Shown: positions 1 to 5,154 of the stretch, piece after piece | Layout of the letters: each line of letters starts with the position of its first letter | Numbering within the stretch: position 1 is the stretch's first letter | DNA from: Thermoplasmatota archaeon | Lineage (GTDB): Archaea; Thermoplasmatota; Penumbrarchaeia; Penumbrarchaeales; Penumbrarchaeaceae | DNA: 10,274 nucleotides | Direction of reading: 5' to 3' | Assembly (NCBI GenBank): GCA_030591285.1 | Contig: JAUVBH010000033.1 | Span: 1-10,274 of the forward strand | Notes under the pieces: model-generated | Databases searched by the model: none | What the model was told of the DNA's origin: nothing | The model's input: the letters and a program-made list of their open reading frames with translations, nothing else | Position numbers and translations under genes: made by a program

Positions 1-1
1 C

Positions 2-361
2 AATCAAAATTCATCTAGATTATTATGGTCTCCAATTAATGACACAATTCTAAAAATGAATCGGACAGTTGCTGAACAATTGGGTTATATTGTCATTCTA
101 ATAAACAATAGTAATATTGGGAATCCTTTTCTAAGGACTGGATACTATTATTATCATTCATATCTAAATATTTCAATAAATAATCAAATGAGTTTAATAG
201 ATCATCAGAATAATCATACAATTATTTCAGTGGGCAGTAATAATTATTTGATTAAAGTTATAGATATTTTTAAGAGTACAACCCTAGAAAAATTTGGATG
301 GGTAGATTTTGGTCCAATGTCATCACACATTTATCTTATTGAATATATAAGTCCACAATAG
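2..361 (+). CDS. 3' fragment of an Asn/Tyr-rich hypothetical protein
   Basis: The reading frame is open from the second base of the window to a TAG at 359-361. The gene therefore probably starts upstream, and the first ATG inside the window (56-58) need not be its start. About 119 residues are visible, rich in Asn, Ile, Tyr and Ser, with several N-x-S/T sequons (for example NNS and NIS) and no long hydrophobic segment. This composition is common in exported archaeal proteins, but no family is recognisable. Codons are strongly AT-biased, as in the lipoprotein gene that follows and unlike everything after about position 1400. It could also be a decaying fragment; the uninterrupted frame argues mildly for a real gene. 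Confidence 0.5.
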   Translation, partial: NQNSSRLLWSPINDTILKMNRTVAEQLGYIVILINNSNIGNPFLRTGYYYYHSYLNISINNQMSLIDHQNNHTIISVGSNNYLIKVIDIFKSTTLEKFGWVDFGPMSSHIYLIEYISPQ

Positions 362-412
362 ATTTAACAAATGAAATTAAATTCTATGTATGATGTTCAT
401 CTGATAATAGTT

Positions 413-420
413 CCCCCCCC
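413..420. repeat. C8 homopolymer in AT-rich spacer
   Basis: Eight consecutive C residues sit in the 212-base spacer between the first two plus-strand genes, in otherwise AT-rich DNA. Nothing else was recognised in the first half of this spacer. Such tracts vary in length by polymerase slippage and are also frequent sites of sequencing error. No function is assigned. Confidence 0.6.
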
Positions 421-495
421 GTTCAATCCACCTGTTCACTGAAATGATTCTTTGTTATTTAGAAAATTCCACCTTCTCCCCAAAAAAGGAAGAAT

Positions 496-504
496 GATAT
501 AAAT
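496..504 (+). promoter_or_regulatory. candidate TATA box for the lipoprotein gene
   Basis: The stretch gatataaat resembles an archaeal TATA box and would place transcription start near 525-530, leaving a leader of about 45 bases before the ATG at 574. In such AT-rich DNA a match is easily fortuitous. Confidence 0.3.
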
Positions 505-510
505 CAATTG

Positions 511-539
511 AAAATGATATTATTATGAAGAATCATTTT
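511..539. repeat. 8-bp inverted repeat in the lipoprotein leader
   Basis: The arms aaaatgat (511-518) and atcatttt (532-539) are perfect reverse complements separated by 13 bases. They lie just downstream of the candidate TATA box, so they could form a leader hairpin or a protein-binding site. The AT-only character lowers significance. Confidence 0.35.
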
Positions 540-544
540 GTAAT

Positions 545-558
545 AACAATTAATTGTT
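545..558. promoter_or_regulatory. perfect 14-bp palindrome upstream of the lipoprotein ATG
   Basis: The sequence AACAATTAATTGTT equals its own reverse complement and ends 15 bases before the lipoprotein start codon. Its position and exact symmetry suit an operator for a dimeric regulator. It is AT-rich, so chance is a real alternative. Confidence 0.35.
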
Positions 559-573
559 GACCTTGGCAAGAAA

Positions 574-1161
574 ATGAAAAGTAAGGGAATGAATACGCCA
601 ACTTCATTTGGTTTGGGATCTAGAAAGCAATTCATGATTATTCTGATCATCATTGCTCCGTTAATTTTGGGATGTGTTGAAAAAGAAGAAGAAGAGGAAG
701 ACCTTCAGATATCTCCTCCAAATAGTGAAGATGTGTATCATTATTATTCTACAACAATTGAGTATAATAATTCATTTAGTTATGGTATGATAATTGAAGC
801 CTTAGCACCTTTGAATTATTCAAATGCAATTGCAGGACCTTTTATTAAGATCCCCCTTAGAATTTCTCTTTCTGATATCAATAAGACTTGTTCAGGCATG
901 CATAATGTCCCCCTTAGAAATGGAACTAATTTTTCTGATAACTTAAAAATCTCATTTGAGGTTCATTCAAAGAAAAATAATTATAATGTTAGCATTGAAT
1001 ATGATTACAATGAATATTATGTTAATCCATTTTTAAATGTCACACATTCAAAATATATTATTGAGGAAGTTACAAATCATATTGAAGATCTAATTTTCAT
1101 TCGATTCAATATCCATGGAATAATCCATTTTCATTATACTTATGAAGGACCTGTTTATTAA
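574..1161 (+). CDS. putative membrane-anchored lipoprotein, unknown function
   Basis: The 195-residue product begins with a basic, then strongly hydrophobic segment (about residues 18-33) that ends in a lipobox-like Ile-Leu-Gly-Cys with Cys34 as the lipidated residue. A run of Glu (38-42) follows directly, as in many archaeal lipoproteins that sit on the outer face of the membrane. The mature part is rich in Asn, Tyr, Ser and Ile, has several N-x-S/T sequons, and is probably beta-rich; I recognise no domain. A 12-bp direct repeat (851-862 and 908-919, 57 bases apart and in frame) encodes matching Pro-Leu-Arg segments, suggesting a small internal duplication. A second in-frame ATG at 589 follows a weak AAGGGA ribosome site and would still keep the signal. 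Base composition matches the upstream AT-rich gene. Confidence 0.65.
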   Translation: MKSKGMNTPTSFGLGSRKQFMIILIIIAPLILGCVEKEEEEEDLQISPPNSEDVYHYYSTTIEYNNSFSYGMIIEALAPLNYSNAIAGPFIKIPLRISLSDINKTCSGMHNVPLRNGTNFSDNLKISFEVHSKKNNYNVSIEYDYNEYYVNPFLNVTHSKYIIEEVTNHIEDLIFIRFNIHGIIHFHYTYEGPVY

Positions 1162-1255
1162 CTAATTTTCTTAATTCTCCCCATAACAGGAAATTTCAAT
1201 GATTATTGAGCTATTCACTTTTTCATTTTCAACTTGGGATTATTAAGTGATAAAA

Positions 1256-1275
1256 TTAGATTATATTAGATTATA
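1256..1275 (+). repeat. tandem 10-bp direct repeat (ttagattata x2)
   Basis: Two exact adjacent copies of ttagattata. It sits six bases before the hairpin at 1281-1307 in the spacer at the edge of the AT-rich block. It may be slippage, or part of a boundary or binding site. Confidence 0.55.
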
Positions 1276-1280
1276 GAATA

Positions 1281-1307
1281 TTTCCACTTTCCCCCACTTA
1301 GTGGAAA
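1281..1307. terminator. possible hairpin between convergent genes
   Basis: The arms tttccact (1281-1288) and agtggaaa (1300-1307) are perfect reverse complements around an 11-base loop containing CCCCC. A smaller alternative stem, ccac/gtgg (about 1294-1304), competes with it. Placement between the 3' ends of two convergent genes fits a bidirectional transcript end, but there is no strong T-tract immediately after it. Confidence 0.35.
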
Positions 1308-1411
1308 ATGTTTGATGGATAGGAATATTGGAAAATTACTTCACTTGGTAATGTGCACTGAGACAAAGATATTCCAATTTCACGGGAAAACGGAAAATTA
1401 TAAACTTTCTA

Positions 1412-2038
1412 TCAAACAAGATCCTGTTCCAAAACCTGTCTAATTGCTCTTCTCAACGTTTCAGAAACGGTCGCAGTTGATATGCTCAGCTCCTTTGCGA
1501 TCTCCCGGACCCCTATACCCTTCGGTCTATCGAAATAGCCACCATCAAGGGCGACCTTCAGGATCTGCTCCTGCCTTGCGGTCATTACTCCATTACCATT
1601 GGTCAACGGAACAAGTCTCACGAGATTGAATGGAATTCCAACAGCTTCCAGTAGGTTCGCCAGCTCCTGTGCATTCGATTTCTGCGGAGCGATCAGGTTC
1701 CAGATCACCTTGGGTCCATTCTTTCTAATGGATCTGAAGAAGCATCCTGACAACATGATATTGGAACTCACAGATCCACTGGTCTCTCCAAGTATCAATA
1801 TCACCCTTCCTCCAACCACATCACTTACATTGAAGGATTCGAGCTCTTCAATTCCAATAAGTGAATTCAACACCTTGATGGGAGAAAGCTCTCCAAGCTC
1901 TATCTCCACCAGGTTCTGAATTGAACCGTTCCTGTCAACAGATATATCCAGTATATTGATAGGGAGCGCAAGCTTCGAGGTAATGATCCCCCACCAGTGT
2001 TTATCACCTGGTATCGATATTTCCAGTTCGTATACCAT
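1412..2038 (-). CDS. HTH_10 (bacterio-opsin activator-type) transcriptional regulator
   Basis: A 208-residue archaeal regulator. The last 57 residues (152-208) match the HTH_10 domain of haloarchaeal Bat-like proteins: a Met-Thr-Ala-Arg-Gln opening, an aromatic Gly-Gly-Tyr-Phe turn, then two helices with Ser-Thr-Ala-Thr-Val-Ser-Glu-Thr-Leu-Arg-Arg as the recognition helix. The first ~150 residues are an alpha/beta sensory region of unknown ligand, as is usual for this class, with one Cys near residue 100. The frame stays open to a GTG at 2107, but that would add a low-complexity basic stretch and overlap the previous gene by 53 bases. The ATG at 2038 follows that gene's stop by 16 bases, so it is preferred. 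It is probably co-transcribed with the two-CW gene. Target genes are not shown; the divergent membrane-protein gene or its own operon are natural candidates. Confidence 0.85.
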   Translation of the reverse strand: MVYELEISIPGDKHWWGIITSKLALPINILDISVDRNGSIQNLVEIELGELSPIKVLNSLIGIEELESFNVSDVVGGRVILILGETSGSVSSNIMLSGCFFRSIRKNGPKVIWNLIAPQKSNAQELANLLEAVGIPFNLVRLVPLTNGNGVMTARQEQILKVALDGGYFDRPKGIGVREIAKELSISTATVSETLRRAIRQVLEQDLV

Positions 2039-2054
2039 CTTCTTCACTTCTCTT

Positions 2055-2333
2055 TCAGATCTTGACCTGGTCCCCTTCTTCCTGCCGGACCTTTTTGAAG
2101 AACTCACAGTGTATGCAGTCCTTCATCTTATCAGCCCAGTTCGGGATGGTTTTTCCATCATGGACATTGCAAAGGGTTCCGGGAACCCTCCAGCAGTATC
2201 TACCACCATTCTTCCCCTTGTTGGTACCCTCGAATTCGACAAACTTCTCTGTTGGGCACTCCCCGTTTTCTTTTGCCCCCTTTGAACTTGGGTTCTTTCC
2301 GCAGTTATTGAATTCCCAGCAGTTCGTCGTCAT
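2055..2333 (-). CDS. small 'two-CW domain' cysteine-rich protein
   Basis: A 92-residue soluble protein with seven cysteines (5, 11, 26, 47, 55, 73, 76). Two of them are in Cys-Trp pairs (5-6 and 47-48), with Gly-Thr-Leu-Cys at 52-55 and a C-terminal Cys-Ile-His-Cys followed by Glu-Phe-Phe-Lys. This pattern recalls the two-CW domain family, found as small stand-alone proteins and as parts of signalling proteins in archaea and bacteria; its biochemical role is unknown to me. The cysteine spacing suggests metal or Fe-S binding, or redox chemistry (inference). The ATG at 2333 is preferred over an upstream in-frame TTG (2369) because GGGTG lies 7 bases before it and the family motif begins at residue 5. 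It is the first gene of an operon with the HTH_10 regulator 16 bases downstream. Confidence 0.8.
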   Translation of the reverse strand: MTTNCWEFNNCGKNPSSKGAKENGECPTEKFVEFEGTNKGKNGGRYCWRVPGTLCNVHDGKTIPNWADKMKDCIHCEFFKKVRQEEGDQVKI

Positions 2334-2381
2334 ATCGATACACCCTGATCTGAAAGAATATGGTTTCAACTGGCCATTTTC

Positions 2382-2391
2382 TTATAATAAA
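2382..2391 (-). promoter_or_regulatory. candidate TATA box for the two-CW/HTH_10 operon
   Basis: On the minus strand this reads TTTATTATAA. Transcription would begin about 25 bases downstream, near 2360, leaving a leader of roughly 27 bases before the ATG at 2333. Confidence 0.45.
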
Positions 2392-2461
2392 CTTCTGAAC
2401 CCGCTATTACAATGTTAGGTTTTGCCCTGATAAATAGGAGAAACTATAAGGTCTATGCAAC

Positions 2462-2479
2462 ATGTACATAATTGTACAT
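2462..2479. promoter_or_regulatory. 7-4-7 inverted repeat operator candidate in divergent promoter
   Basis: A perfect inverted repeat, ATGTACA-taat-TGTACAT, is centred in the 225-base spacer between the leftward two-CW/HTH_10 operon and the rightward membrane-protein gene. It lies about 20 bases upstream of the rightward TATA candidate and about 70 bases upstream of the leftward one. That geometry suits an activator of the rightward gene or a shared regulator. The dimeric symmetry is visible; the binding protein is not known. Confidence 0.55.
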
Positions 2480-2496
2480 TACACCTTCATCAAGAA

Positions 2497-2507
2497 GGTT
2501 TAATTAA
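2497..2507 (+). promoter_or_regulatory. candidate TATA box for the PKD/zinc-ribbon gene
   Basis: The stretch gtttaattaag lies about 55 bases before the ATG at 2559. A start of transcription near 2528-2532 would give a ~30-base leader containing the GGAG site at 2546-2549. Confidence 0.4.
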
Positions 2508-2558
2508 GAGGGCGAGTTTGGACACGCGTTCAGCTCGGAAGAACAGGAGTATGATGGG

Positions 2559-4502
2559 ATGGGAATCTCGAACAGAGAACGTATAGTAGTTGGAGTAGCA
2601 GCTCTTTTATTCTTTGCAGCTTTTGGTGCATTGGCACTTTTGGATAGGCCGCACGGATCACAGGGAGATGCTTTTGGAGAGAACGATTTTACTGTTGAAA
2701 TAGATAGGAACCAGGGACATCTGACAATACCAGATCTTCCCTCGGACCTTCTAATATTCGGTCCAGGACAGGAAGCTGTCCTTGACTTCACAGTCACGAA
2801 CAACGATGAGGATAACGATATCGATACTATCTTCATCACTATCCCCGGAGCGGAGATGACCAATGCCACCATAGAGTGGTATGATACTCTCTTCGATCAT
2901 GATTGGGAATATACAGCTCATGCAACAGATATTGCCAAGCTAACCGCAAGCGATGACCTTCCAGGAAGGGTATTTGGTGGCTCGGCACAATACGATGTGG
3001 CTGGCAACATTGACGATGCATTGGATCACAACTCGACAATTGGCATCAGTGAGGGATTGACTGTCACACTTGAGTTCACAACACCATCCATGCATGGGGT
3101 TAAGGTCGGAAGCGATGCGATCAATCTTGAGGTAGGGGACCAGCAGACAGAGAATGATGGATCAACAGAGAAATTCTCAGTTGATCCGTTCCCTTATCCA
3201 TATACTGTGGTAGCACAGGGTTTCGAGTTCATAGTTTACCAGGTCGAGGGAGCAGATATGGATGTCGAGATGGGCGGCCAGAGGATCTTCGGATCCGGTT
3301 CCCGCGCATCCGAATTCACAACTTCCCAGTTCGGATACAAATATATCTCAGAGAATGGGAATACGGTTATCGTCCTCGAAGCACCCATCGAGGGGACCGT
3401 TGTCAATCCGATCATCATAGCCCAGGATGACCTTGGTGGACAGTACACCATTGATATGGTGCACTACACAACCGGTGTCATTGACACCACTCAACCAAGT
3501 TCCAGCTGGGTCGAGGTCGAGACCTCCCAGACCGGATACACTGGAGACCTTCCAGCAACTGCAGGAGAAATGGTCTCACTTGACATCGATGGGGACGGCC
3601 TTTTCACCGATAACGATGGCGACATCGACGGTGACGGCATTACCAACGATCAGGACTCCGATCCATACAACGGACTTGTGGTCAATCATATCCCAACGAT
3701 CGAGCAGCCAACATCATCAGCCGATGAAATTGCCAAGAACAAGAAGCTTCAGCTGAGTGTAGTTGCAGTAGATGATGATAGTGACACTTTGTCCTACACC
3801 TGGACAGTCGCTCCGGCAACTGGCTGGACCGGAGCAGGGGCCGAACCGGAAGTCGATCTTGGAGACTTCGAGCCTGGAACCTACACCTTCACCGTGGTTG
3901 TGGAAGATGGTAATGGAGGTTCCGCTCAGGAAACCATCACCGTTGAGGTCACAAAAGCCGAGGAAGAGACCAGTACCACAATATTCATCATCATAGCTAT
4001 CGTGGTCGTCCTCCTGATAATCATCGTGATCGTTGTTCTTGTCATGAGAGGCAATTCAGATGAGGAGATCGAAGCACCTCCGATGGAAGGACCTCCGGAG
4101 ATCTCGGAGACCTATGAGGATCCGATCATGGAGGAATCATACGAAGCTCCTCCCACCCAGGAAGAGGAAACCTATCCTGAGGAATATGTGTCTGAACCAG
4201 TCTCACCAGTAGAAGAGGAATACCCTGTCTACGAAGAGACGGTAGAGGCTCCTCTTATCGAAGAAGAGGAGGAGGACGAGATCTCTGATCTGGAATCCCT
4301 CATCGGAGAGATGGAGGAGATAGAAGAAGAGGTCGGAGATGAGTGTCCAGAGTGTGGACAGATCCTCGGCCCCACCGATTCCCAATGTGCTGCATGCGGT
4401 GCACAGTTCGAGGTTGCCCTTGAATGTCCCGGGTGCGGAGTAGTAGTGGAAGAAAATGTAACCACCTGTCCAAGCTGCGGCGTCAGCTTTGGAACCGACT
4501 AG
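2559..4502 (+). CDS. membrane protein: extracellular PKD-like region, one TM, cytoplasmic double zinc ribbon
   Basis: A 647-residue type I-like membrane protein. Residues 9-28 are a signal or anchor helix. Residues 40-330 are an unassigned beta-rich ectodomain. Residues 342-371 are a Ca-binding DxDGDG-type repeat (thrombospondin type 3/dockerin-like). Residues 378-464 are a PKD/cadherin-like domain with Asp-Asp-Asp and Asp-Gly-Asn-Gly-Gly features. Residues 474-496 form a very hydrophobic TM helix. Residues 500-594 are a Glu/Pro/Tyr-rich acidic linker, and 596-640 hold two zinc ribbons, with Cys pairs 596/599+610/613 and 623/626+637/640. All eight ligands are present. Domains on both sides of the membrane suggest a surface sensor or scaffold linking outside to a cytoplasmic partner (inference). 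GGAG lies 9 bases before the chosen ATG; out-of-frame ATGs at 2551 and 2554 overlap it. The gene is divergent from the two-CW/HTH_10 operon and is followed by a hairpin. Confidence 0.85.
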   Translation: MGISNRERIVVGVAALLFFAAFGALALLDRPHGSQGDAFGENDFTVEIDRNQGHLTIPDLPSDLLIFGPGQEAVLDFTVTNNDEDNDIDTIFITIPGAEMTNATIEWYDTLFDHDWEYTAHATDIAKLTASDDLPGRVFGGSAQYDVAGNIDDALDHNSTIGISEGLTVTLEFTTPSMHGVKVGSDAINLEVGDQQTENDGSTEKFSVDPFPYPYTVVAQGFEFIVYQVEGADMDVEMGGQRIFGSGSRASEFTTSQFGYKYISENGNTVIVLEAPIEGTVVNPIIIAQDDLGGQYTIDMVHYTTGVIDTTQPSSSWVEVETSQTGYTGDLPATAGEMVSLDIDGDGLFTDNDGDIDGDGITNDQDSDPYNGLVVNHIPTIEQPTSSADEIAKNKKLQLSVVAVDDDSDTLSYTWTVAPATGWTGAGAEPEVDLGDFEPGTYTFTVVVEDGNGGSAQETITVEVTKAEEETSTTIFIIIAIVVVLLIIIVIVVLVMRGNSDEEIEAPPMEGPPEISETYEDPIMEESYEAPPTQEEETYPEEYVSEPVSPVEEEYPVYEETVEAPLIEEEEEDEISDLESLIGEMEEIEEEVGDECPECGQILGPTDSQCAACGAQFEVALECPGCGVVVEENVTTCPSCGVSFGTD

Positions 4503-4504
4503 AT

Positions 4505-4530
4505 AGTGAAGGGCTTCACAGCCCTTCACT
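4505..4530 (+). terminator. 11-bp stem terminator-like hairpin
   Basis: It lies two bases after the TAG stop of the PKD/zinc-ribbon gene. The arms agtgaagggct (4505-4515) and agcccttcact (4520-4530) are exact reverse complements around a 4-base loop, and a T-rich stretch follows (4530-4542). This looks like a bacterial-style intrinsic terminator. In archaea oligo-T is usually the main signal, but such hairpins may stabilise 3' ends. Confidence 0.65.
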
Positions 4531-4554
4531 TCTTATTTATTTGGATGTGAGAGT

Positions 4555-4647
4555 ATGGAAGAAGAACAAGAGATTGGCCAGATGCCTCAAAGCAAGAGGA
4601 CAATGGTCATATTGGAGTATCCGCCCTTCCTGATGAAGAAGCGATGA
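4555..4647 (+). CDS. possible 30-residue small ORF, weak
   Basis: ATG to TGA, 30 codons, encoding a Glu-rich start followed by a short hydrophobic patch and a Lys-Lys-Arg end. It lies directly after the terminator-like hairpin, with a GGATGTGAG stretch as a poor ribosome site. No family is recognised and length alone is not evidence, so chance is likely. It is listed because the region otherwise has no annotated gene. Confidence 0.12.
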   Translation: MEEEQEIGQMPQSKRTMVILEYPPFLMKKR

Positions 4648-4708
4648 TCCCTTAAAATTCAAGGACCATCAATAGATCATCATTCTCCATTTCATATCTG
4701 GTGCGCCG

Positions 4709-4834
4709 ATGAGATCGGAAGCAGATACAGTTGACAAGTATATCCAGGAGTTGCAAGACATCAGGTTCAGGCATCTATCCGATATCGACGTGGAAGCTTT
4801 CAAACAGCTTCTCAGAGCATTCAGGAGAGAATAA
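4709..4834 (+). CDS. small hypothetical protein (41 aa), frame continues past TAA
   Basis: The ATG is preceded by GGTG with a 6-base spacer, a good archaeal ribosome site, and TTAAAATT at about 4652-4659 could be its TATA box. The product is charged and predicted helical, with an amphipathic segment (Asp-Ile-Asp-Val-Glu-Ala-Phe-Lys-Gln-Leu-Leu). It stops at TAA 4832-4834. The same frame then continues for 28 sense codons, giving protein-like sequence (Trp, Tyr and Leu-rich helix) to a TGA at 4919-4921. The options are a true 41-residue protein, a 70-residue gene broken by a nonsense change, or readthrough. No family is recognised. Confidence 0.4.
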   Translation: MRSEADTVDKYIQELQDIRFRHLSDIDVEAFKQLLRAFRRE

Positions 4835-4914
4835 TCCTATCTGGTATCGAGGTACGCATCCAGATGGAGTGAGGCACTAACACTGCTGAAATTCTATTTG
4901 GAACACAACCTCTT

Positions 4915-5154
4915 CTACTGACACTTCTCCCGGTCCATTCTCTCTCTTGTGATATCAACGAGAACCGCCATGACCATGGATTCGAATGGGTTCAACCTCG
5001 CAGCGTTAGAAGATGCTGAAGCGTGGCTCCTGATCATGTCCATGACCCGGTCGAAGGCTTCCTGATCCTCCTTTCTCAAAGCTCTTCTGAACGTTGCCCA
5101 GGTGTGGATCTCATCCTCCAGGAGCATTCTGTAGGTCGGACACGTCTTTCCCAT
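4915..5154 (-). CDS. 79-residue helical protein coupled to a RecA-fold gene
   Basis: A small, mostly helical, charged protein. It starts Met-Gly-Lys-Thr-Cys-Pro-Thr-Tyr-Arg and contains a Phe-Arg-Arg-Ala-Leu-Arg segment (22-27), Phe-Asp-Arg (34-36), and Arg-Ser-His-Ala-Ser-Ala-Ser (42-48). From memory this resembles a conserved family of small euryarchaeal proteins, including haloarchaeal ones starting MGRTNPTYR, known only as a domain of unknown function; I could not verify this. The ATG overlaps the TGA of the upstream RadA-like gene by one base (TGATG). GGAGG lies 7 bases before it, inside the end of that gene, so translational coupling is very likely. A partner role for the RecA-fold protein follows from this arrangement (inference). 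Its stop overlaps the 3' end of a rightward small frame. Confidence 0.75.
   Translation of the reverse strand: MGKTCPTYRMLLEDEIHTWATFRRALRKEDQEAFDRVMDMIRSHASASSNAARLNPFESMVMAVLVDITRERMDREKCQ

Larger units (their letters stand above)
1162..1411. other. AT-rich intergenic region between convergent genes
   Basis: These 250 bases separate the lipoprotein gene from the end of the HTH regulator gene. They hold a T-rich run just after the lipoprotein stop (a possible oligo-T terminator), a tandem 10-bp repeat (1256-1275) and a hairpin (1281-1307). A 42-codon frame from the ATG at 1315 to 1443 exists, but it lacks a ribosome site and overlaps the convergent gene, so it is not called. G+C rises sharply at the right edge. 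Confidence 0.5.

Noticed and set aside
411..440. tRNA T-arm-like string (gttcaatcc) after the C8 tract
   Set aside because: The flanking bases do not form a T-stem, and no acceptor stem, D-arm or anticodon arm could be found upstream.
1315..1443. 42-codon plus-strand frame in the convergent spacer
   Set aside because: No ribosome site, overlaps the end of the HTH_10 gene, and has no protein-like pattern or recognised family.
2039..2107. Upstream GTG start extending the HTH_10 regulator by 23 residues
   Set aside because: It would overlap the two-CW gene by 53 bases and adds only low-complexity Ser/Arg/Lys; the ATG at 2038 gives normal operon spacing.
2334..2369. Upstream TTG start for the two-CW protein
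   Set aside because: TTG is a rare start and a GGGTG-preceded ATG at 2333 begins directly at the family motif.
2062..2418. Long plus-strand open frame opposite the two-CW gene
   Set aside because: It is antisense to a gene with a clear cysteine motif and ribosome site, and its translation shows no family features.
4203..4529. Minus-strand open frames opposite the zinc-ribbon region
   Set aside because: They are by-products of Glu- and Ser-rich codons on the plus strand; they run through the terminator hairpin and lack start signals.
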